NCBI RefSeq assembly: GCF_014646115.1
Contig: NZ_BMMV01000029.1
Coordinates: 1-64,000, forward strand
DNA length: 64,000 nt
Origin: Streptomyces camponoticapitis
GTDB lineage: Bacteria; Actinomycetota; Actinomycetes; Streptomycetales; Streptomycetaceae
Direction of reading: 5' to 3'
Numbering within the stretch: position 1 is the first letter of the stretch; every line of letters begins with the position of its first letter. Positions 61,207-64,000 of the stretch are shown here, piece after piece. The position numbers and the translations under genes were made by a program. The notes under the pieces were generated by a model. The model ran no database searches, was not told the DNA's origin, and saw nothing but the letters and a program-made list of their open reading frames with translations.

Positions 61207-63411
61207 ATGTCCATTTCCAGTACTGACCACGCCGTCATGCCCGAGAACGACTCCAACGAGCCGATCGACTCCCACGACTCGGCCAACGTGGCCGACTCGG
61301 CCGAGAGCATCACGGCGGACGCCGTGGAGACGACCGAGGCCGCCGACGCGGCCGAGGCCCCCGCGACGCCGAAGACCCCCGAAATCACCTTCGGCGACCT
61401 GGGGTTGCCCGAAGGAATCGTCCGCAAGCTCACCCAGAACGGCGTTATCGCCCCCTTCCCGATCCAGGCCGCGACCATCCCGGACGCCCTGGCCGGCAAG
61501 GACATCCTGGGCCGCGGCCGTACCGGCTCCGGCAAGACCCTCGCGTTCGGTCTGCCGCTGCTGGCCACCCTCGCCGAGGGCCACACCGAGAAGAAGAAGC
61601 CCCGCGGCGTCATCCTGACCCCGACCCGCGAGCTGGCGATGCAGGTCGCCGACGCCCTCCAGCCGTACGGCGACGTGCTCGGCCTGAAGATGAAGGTCGT
61701 CTGCGGCGGTACGTCGATGGGCAACCAGATCTACGCGCTGGAGCGCGGTGTCGACGTCCTCGTCGCCACCCCGGGCCGGCTGCGCGACATCATCAACCGC
61801 GGCGCGTGCTCGCTGGAGAACGTACAGATCGCGATCCTCGACGAGGCCGACCAGATGTCCGACCTGGGCTTCCTGCCCGAGGTCACCGAGCTGCTCGACC
61901 TGGTGCCGAGCGGCGGCCAGCGGATGCTCTTCTCCGCCACGATGGAGAACGAGATCAGCACGCTGGTCAAGCGCTACCTGAAGAACCCCGTGCACCACGA
62001 GGTCGACAGCGCGCAGGGCAACGTCACGACCATGAGCCACCACGTGCTCGTCGTGAAGCCCAAGGACAAGGCGCCGGTCACGGCGGCGATCGCGGCGCGC
62101 AAGGGCCGCACGATCATCTTCGTCCGTACGCAGCTGGGCGCCGACCGTATCGCCGAGCAGCTGCGCGACTCGGGCGTGAAGGCCGACGCGCTGCACGGCG
62201 GCATGACGCAGGGTGCGCGCACCCGGACGCTGGCGGACTTCAAGGAGGGTCACGTCAACGCGCTGGTCGCGACCGACGTGGCCGCCCGCGGTATCCACGT
62301 CGACGGCATCGACCTGGTCCTGAACGTGGACCCGGCCGGTGACCACAAGGACTATCTGCACCGCTCGGGCCGTACGGCGCGGGCCGGCAAGTCCGGCGTC
62401 GTCGTCTCGCTGGCCCTGCCGCACCAGCGCCGCCAGATCTTCCGGCTGATGGAGGACGCGGGCGTCGACGCCGCGCGTCACATGGTCGCCGGGGCCGGCG
62501 CCTTCGAGCCGGAGGTCGCCGAGATCACCGGCGCCCGTTCGCTGACCGAGGTCCAGGCCGACTCCGCGAACAACTCCGCCAAGCAGGCGGAGCGCGAGGT
62601 CGCCGACCTGACCAAGGAGCTGGAGCGCCTCCAGCGCCGCGCAGGCGAGCTGCGCGAGGAGGCCGACCGCCTCGTCGCGCGTGCCGCGCGCGAGCGTGGG
62701 GACGACCCGGAGGCGGCGGTGGCGGAGGTCGCGGCCGAGGCCGTGGCGGCCATCGAGGCAGCGACGGCGGCCGCGTCCGTACCGGCCCAGACGTCCCGCG
62801 ACGACCGCGGCAACTACGCGCGCCGGGACGACCGCGGTGAGCGCAGCGGCCGTGGCGGCGCGAAGGGCTACACGCCGCGCGACGGCGGCGGCGGCGACCG
62901 TGGCGGCTTCCAGCGCCGTGACGACCGTGGCAGCTACGGCCGTCGTGACGACCGCGGCGGCGAGCGGGGCGGTGACCGCGGCGGCGACCGTGGCGGTTTC
63001 CAGCGCCGTGACGACCGCCGTGACGACCGCGGTGGTTTCCAGCGCCGCGACGACCGTCCGGCGGGTGGCGGTTACCCGCGTCGTGACGACCGTCCGGCCG
63101 GTGGTGGCTACCAGCGTCGTGACGACCGTCCGGCGAGTGGCGGCTTCCAGCGCCGTGACGACCGTCCCTCGGGCGGCGACCGCCGCGAGGGCGCCCGCCC
63201 GTTCGAGCGTCGCGAGCACCGTCCCACCGGTGACCGCCCGTTCAACCGCGACCGCCGCGACGACCGCCCCTCGGGCAGCTTCCGCTCGGGCGGCCACGAC
63301 CGCCCGTCGGGCCGCCGCGACGACCACCGCGGAGGCACGACCGGCACCGGCACGAGCACGGGCTCGTTCGGCCGCCGCGACGACAAGCCGCGCTGGAAGC
63401 GCAACGGCTGA
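61207..63411 (+). CDS. DEAD-box ATP-dependent RNA helicase
   Basis: This 734-aa protein has an acidic N-terminal tail (1-58), Q motif FPIQ, Walker A GRTGSGKT (104-111), PTRELA, DEAD (212-215), SAT, HGGMTQGAR and HRSGRTARAG. The C-terminal 210 residues are Arg/Asp/Gly-rich with repeats such as FQRRDDRPAGGGY, which bind RNA without strong specificity. It probably unwinds structured RNA in ribosome assembly or cold stress. The GC-rich repeats make the DNA repetitive from about 62880 to 63180. Confidence 0.93.
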   Translation: MSISSTDHAVMPENDSNEPIDSHDSANVADSAESITADAVETTEAADAAEAPATPKTPEITFGDLGLPEGIVRKLTQNGVIAPFPIQAATIPDALAGKDILGRGRTGSGKTLAFGLPLLATLAEGHTEKKKPRGVILTPTRELAMQVADALQPYGDVLGLKMKVVCGGTSMGNQIYALERGVDVLVATPGRLRDIINRGACSLENVQIAILDEADQMSDLGFLPEVTELLDLVPSGGQRMLFSATMENEISTLVKRYLKNPVHHEVDSAQGNVTTMSHHVLVVKPKDKAPVTAAIAARKGRTIIFVRTQLGADRIAEQLRDSGVKADALHGGMTQGARTRTLADFKEGHVNALVATDVAARGIHVDGIDLVLNVDPAGDHKDYLHRSGRTARAGKSGVVVSLALPHQRRQIFRLMEDAGVDAARHMVAGAGAFEPEVAEITGARSLTEVQADSANNSAKQAEREVADLTKELERLQRRAGELREEADRLVARAARERGDDPEAAVAEVAAEAVAAIEAATAAASVPAQTSRDDRGNYARRDDRGERSGRGGAKGYTPRDGGGGDRGGFQRRDDRGSYGRRDDRGGERGGDRGGDRGGFQRRDDRRDDRGGFQRRDDRPAGGGYPRRDDRPAGGGYQRRDDRPASGGFQRRDDRPSGGDRREGARPFERREHRPTGDRPFNRDRRDDRPSGSFRSGGHDRPSGRRDDHRGGTTGTGTSTGSFGRRDDKPRWKRNG
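62881..63180 (+). repeat. in-frame repeats coding the RDDR/RGG tail
   Basis: Repeats related to CAGCGCCGTGACGACCG encode RRDDRG/P-type units, most often as GG(F/Y)QRRDDRPAG. The spacing is about 42 bp in the right part. They code the helicase tail and can vary in copy number. Confidence 0.75.
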
Positions 63412-63443
63412 CCACAGGCCACCGGCCTGAGCCCACACCCGAC

Positions 63444-63484
63444 GGGGCCCGTACCGCACCGAAACCGGCTGCGGTGCGGGCCCC
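63444..63484 (+). terminator. DEAD-box helicase gene terminator
   Basis: GGGGCCCGTACCGC (63444-63457) and GCGGTGCGGGCCCC (63471-63484) pair with one mismatch, 33 bp after the stop. Confidence 0.7.
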
Positions 63485-63566
63485 GCCCCGTGGTCTTCGC
63501 CGCCACCGGGGGATACCCGATCGGCCGGACGCCCCGGGCGGGCTATGCTCGTGGATGACTCGTCAG

Positions 63567-63639
63567 GGGCCGTTAGCTCAATTGGCAGAGCAGCGGACTT
63601 TTAATCCGTTGGTTGTGGGTTCGAGTCCCACACGGCCTA
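63567..63639 (+). tRNA. tRNA-Lys (TTT)
   Basis: This 73-nt gene has acceptor GGGCCGT/ACGGCCT (one G-T pair), D arm TAGCTCAATTGGC, anticodon loop CTTTTAA (TTT) and T loop GTTCGAGTC, with discriminator A. tRNA-Lys genes are common AICE sites, but no att repeat can be seen within the window. Confidence 0.94.
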
Positions 63640-63680
63640 CCGCCGGGAACGAGGGGAAACCCCCTCTGACCTGCTACTTA

Positions 63681-63712
63681 GCGCCTCGATCGGCTTCCTC
63701 CGGTCGAGGCGC
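63681..63712 (+). terminator. tRNA-Lys terminator
   Basis: GCGCCTCGATCGG (63681-63693) and CCGGTCGAGGCGC (63700-63712) form a 13-bp stem with one T-G pair, 41 bp after the tRNA. Confidence 0.75.
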
Positions 63713-63813
63713 TTCGACGTTTTCTGGCTCGTGCGTGAGCGATGCGTGAGCGGGTGGTTCAGCATCAAGTGCCATGGACGGCCTGCCAACGGCCCCCAGC
63801 GCTCCAGCTTTGT

Positions 63814-64000
63814 TCAGTCGCTGGCCTGCATGAGGAGGTCGTCCCGAATCCCGTCGTAGTGTTCCTGACTCTCGCGGATGATCGAGACCAAGAGCATGAC
63901 GGCGATGATGCAGTGCCCTGGGGTCATGTGAGACAAGGGCAGGTGGTGAACCACGGCATGGCGGGAGAGCGTTTCGGGTAGCGGATCGCCTTTGGACGGC
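63814..64000 (-). CDS. partial open frame running off the right edge, unknown
   Basis: A minus-strand frame is open from the window edge to a TGA at 63814-63816. Its end reads MTPGHCIIAVMLLVSIIRES, then QEHYDGIRDDLLMQASD. The sequence has protein-like composition, but no family or start is visible, so it may be the end of a gene or a chance frame. Confidence 0.35.
   Translation of the reverse strand, partial: PSKGDPLPETLSRHAVVHHLPLSHMTPGHCIIAVMLLVSIIRESQEHYDGIRDDLLMQASD

Noticed and set aside
62881..63180. CRISPR array
   Set aside because: The repeats are in frame, coding and of uneven spacing without unique spacers. They encode the RDDR/RGG tail of the DEAD-box helicase.

Overview
The window is high-GC actinobacterial DNA, almost certainly Streptomyces. 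The evidence is strong third-position GC bias, many GTG starts, and a chromosomal gene order that includes dnaX, purD, purC, purSQL, purF, purM, a DUF3073 gene, a valine dehydrogenase gene, bldC and hrpA. To my knowledge this matches the order around bldC in S. coelicolor.

Positions 384-24895 hold an integrated actinomycete integrative and conjugative element (AICE). It lies between a 77-bp perfect direct repeat: attL at 384-460 and attR at 24819-24895. attR is the 3' half of an intact tRNA-Ser(GGA) gene at 24840-24927. From left to right the element carries a WhiB-like regulator; two ParB/DGQHR-type genes and a small membrane protein; a convergent pair of nuclease-type genes (a DUF2075 helicase with an N-terminal nuclease-like motif, and a separate PD-(D/E)XK-like protein); a methyltransferase divergent from a GntR repressor; and a spd/tra operon ending in a TraB/FtsK-type translocase. 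Next come a repeat cluster that looks like the cis-acting transfer locus, an HNH endonuclease divergent from a cytosine-5 methyltransferase, a prim-pol/DUF3631 replication module with an iteron-like cluster, xis, and a tyrosine integrase next to attR. There is no relaxase, as expected for TraB-type double-stranded DNA transfer.

From 24928 onward the window is core chromosome. It starts with tRNA-Ser, SRP RNA and dnaX, then purine biosynthesis genes (purD, purC, purSQL, purF, purM). Between them lie a two-component/ABC-2 exporter locus bracketed by two identical tRNA-Gly(GCC) genes, a tRNA-Gly(TCC), an Lsr2-like nucleoid protein, a coiled-coil/HTH regulator with an M23 peptidase, and a META-domain lipoprotein. 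The right part holds vdh, bldC, a DUF6274-type gene, hrpA between two identical tRNA-Asp genes, the tRNA cluster Glu-Asp-Phe, a membrane metallophosphoesterase, a zinc peptidase coupled to paired fluoride channels, a lipoprotein, a DEAD-box helicase and tRNA-Lys.

The most interesting content is the AICE cargo at about 1.5-10 kb, a possible uncharacterised defence module. Next are the two repeat arrays that look like the element's transfer locus (18053-18169) and replication origin (22893-23138), and the PUA-like/zinc-ribbon/HNH gene beside a cytosine methyltransferase. All functional calls come from reading motifs. No database search was run.
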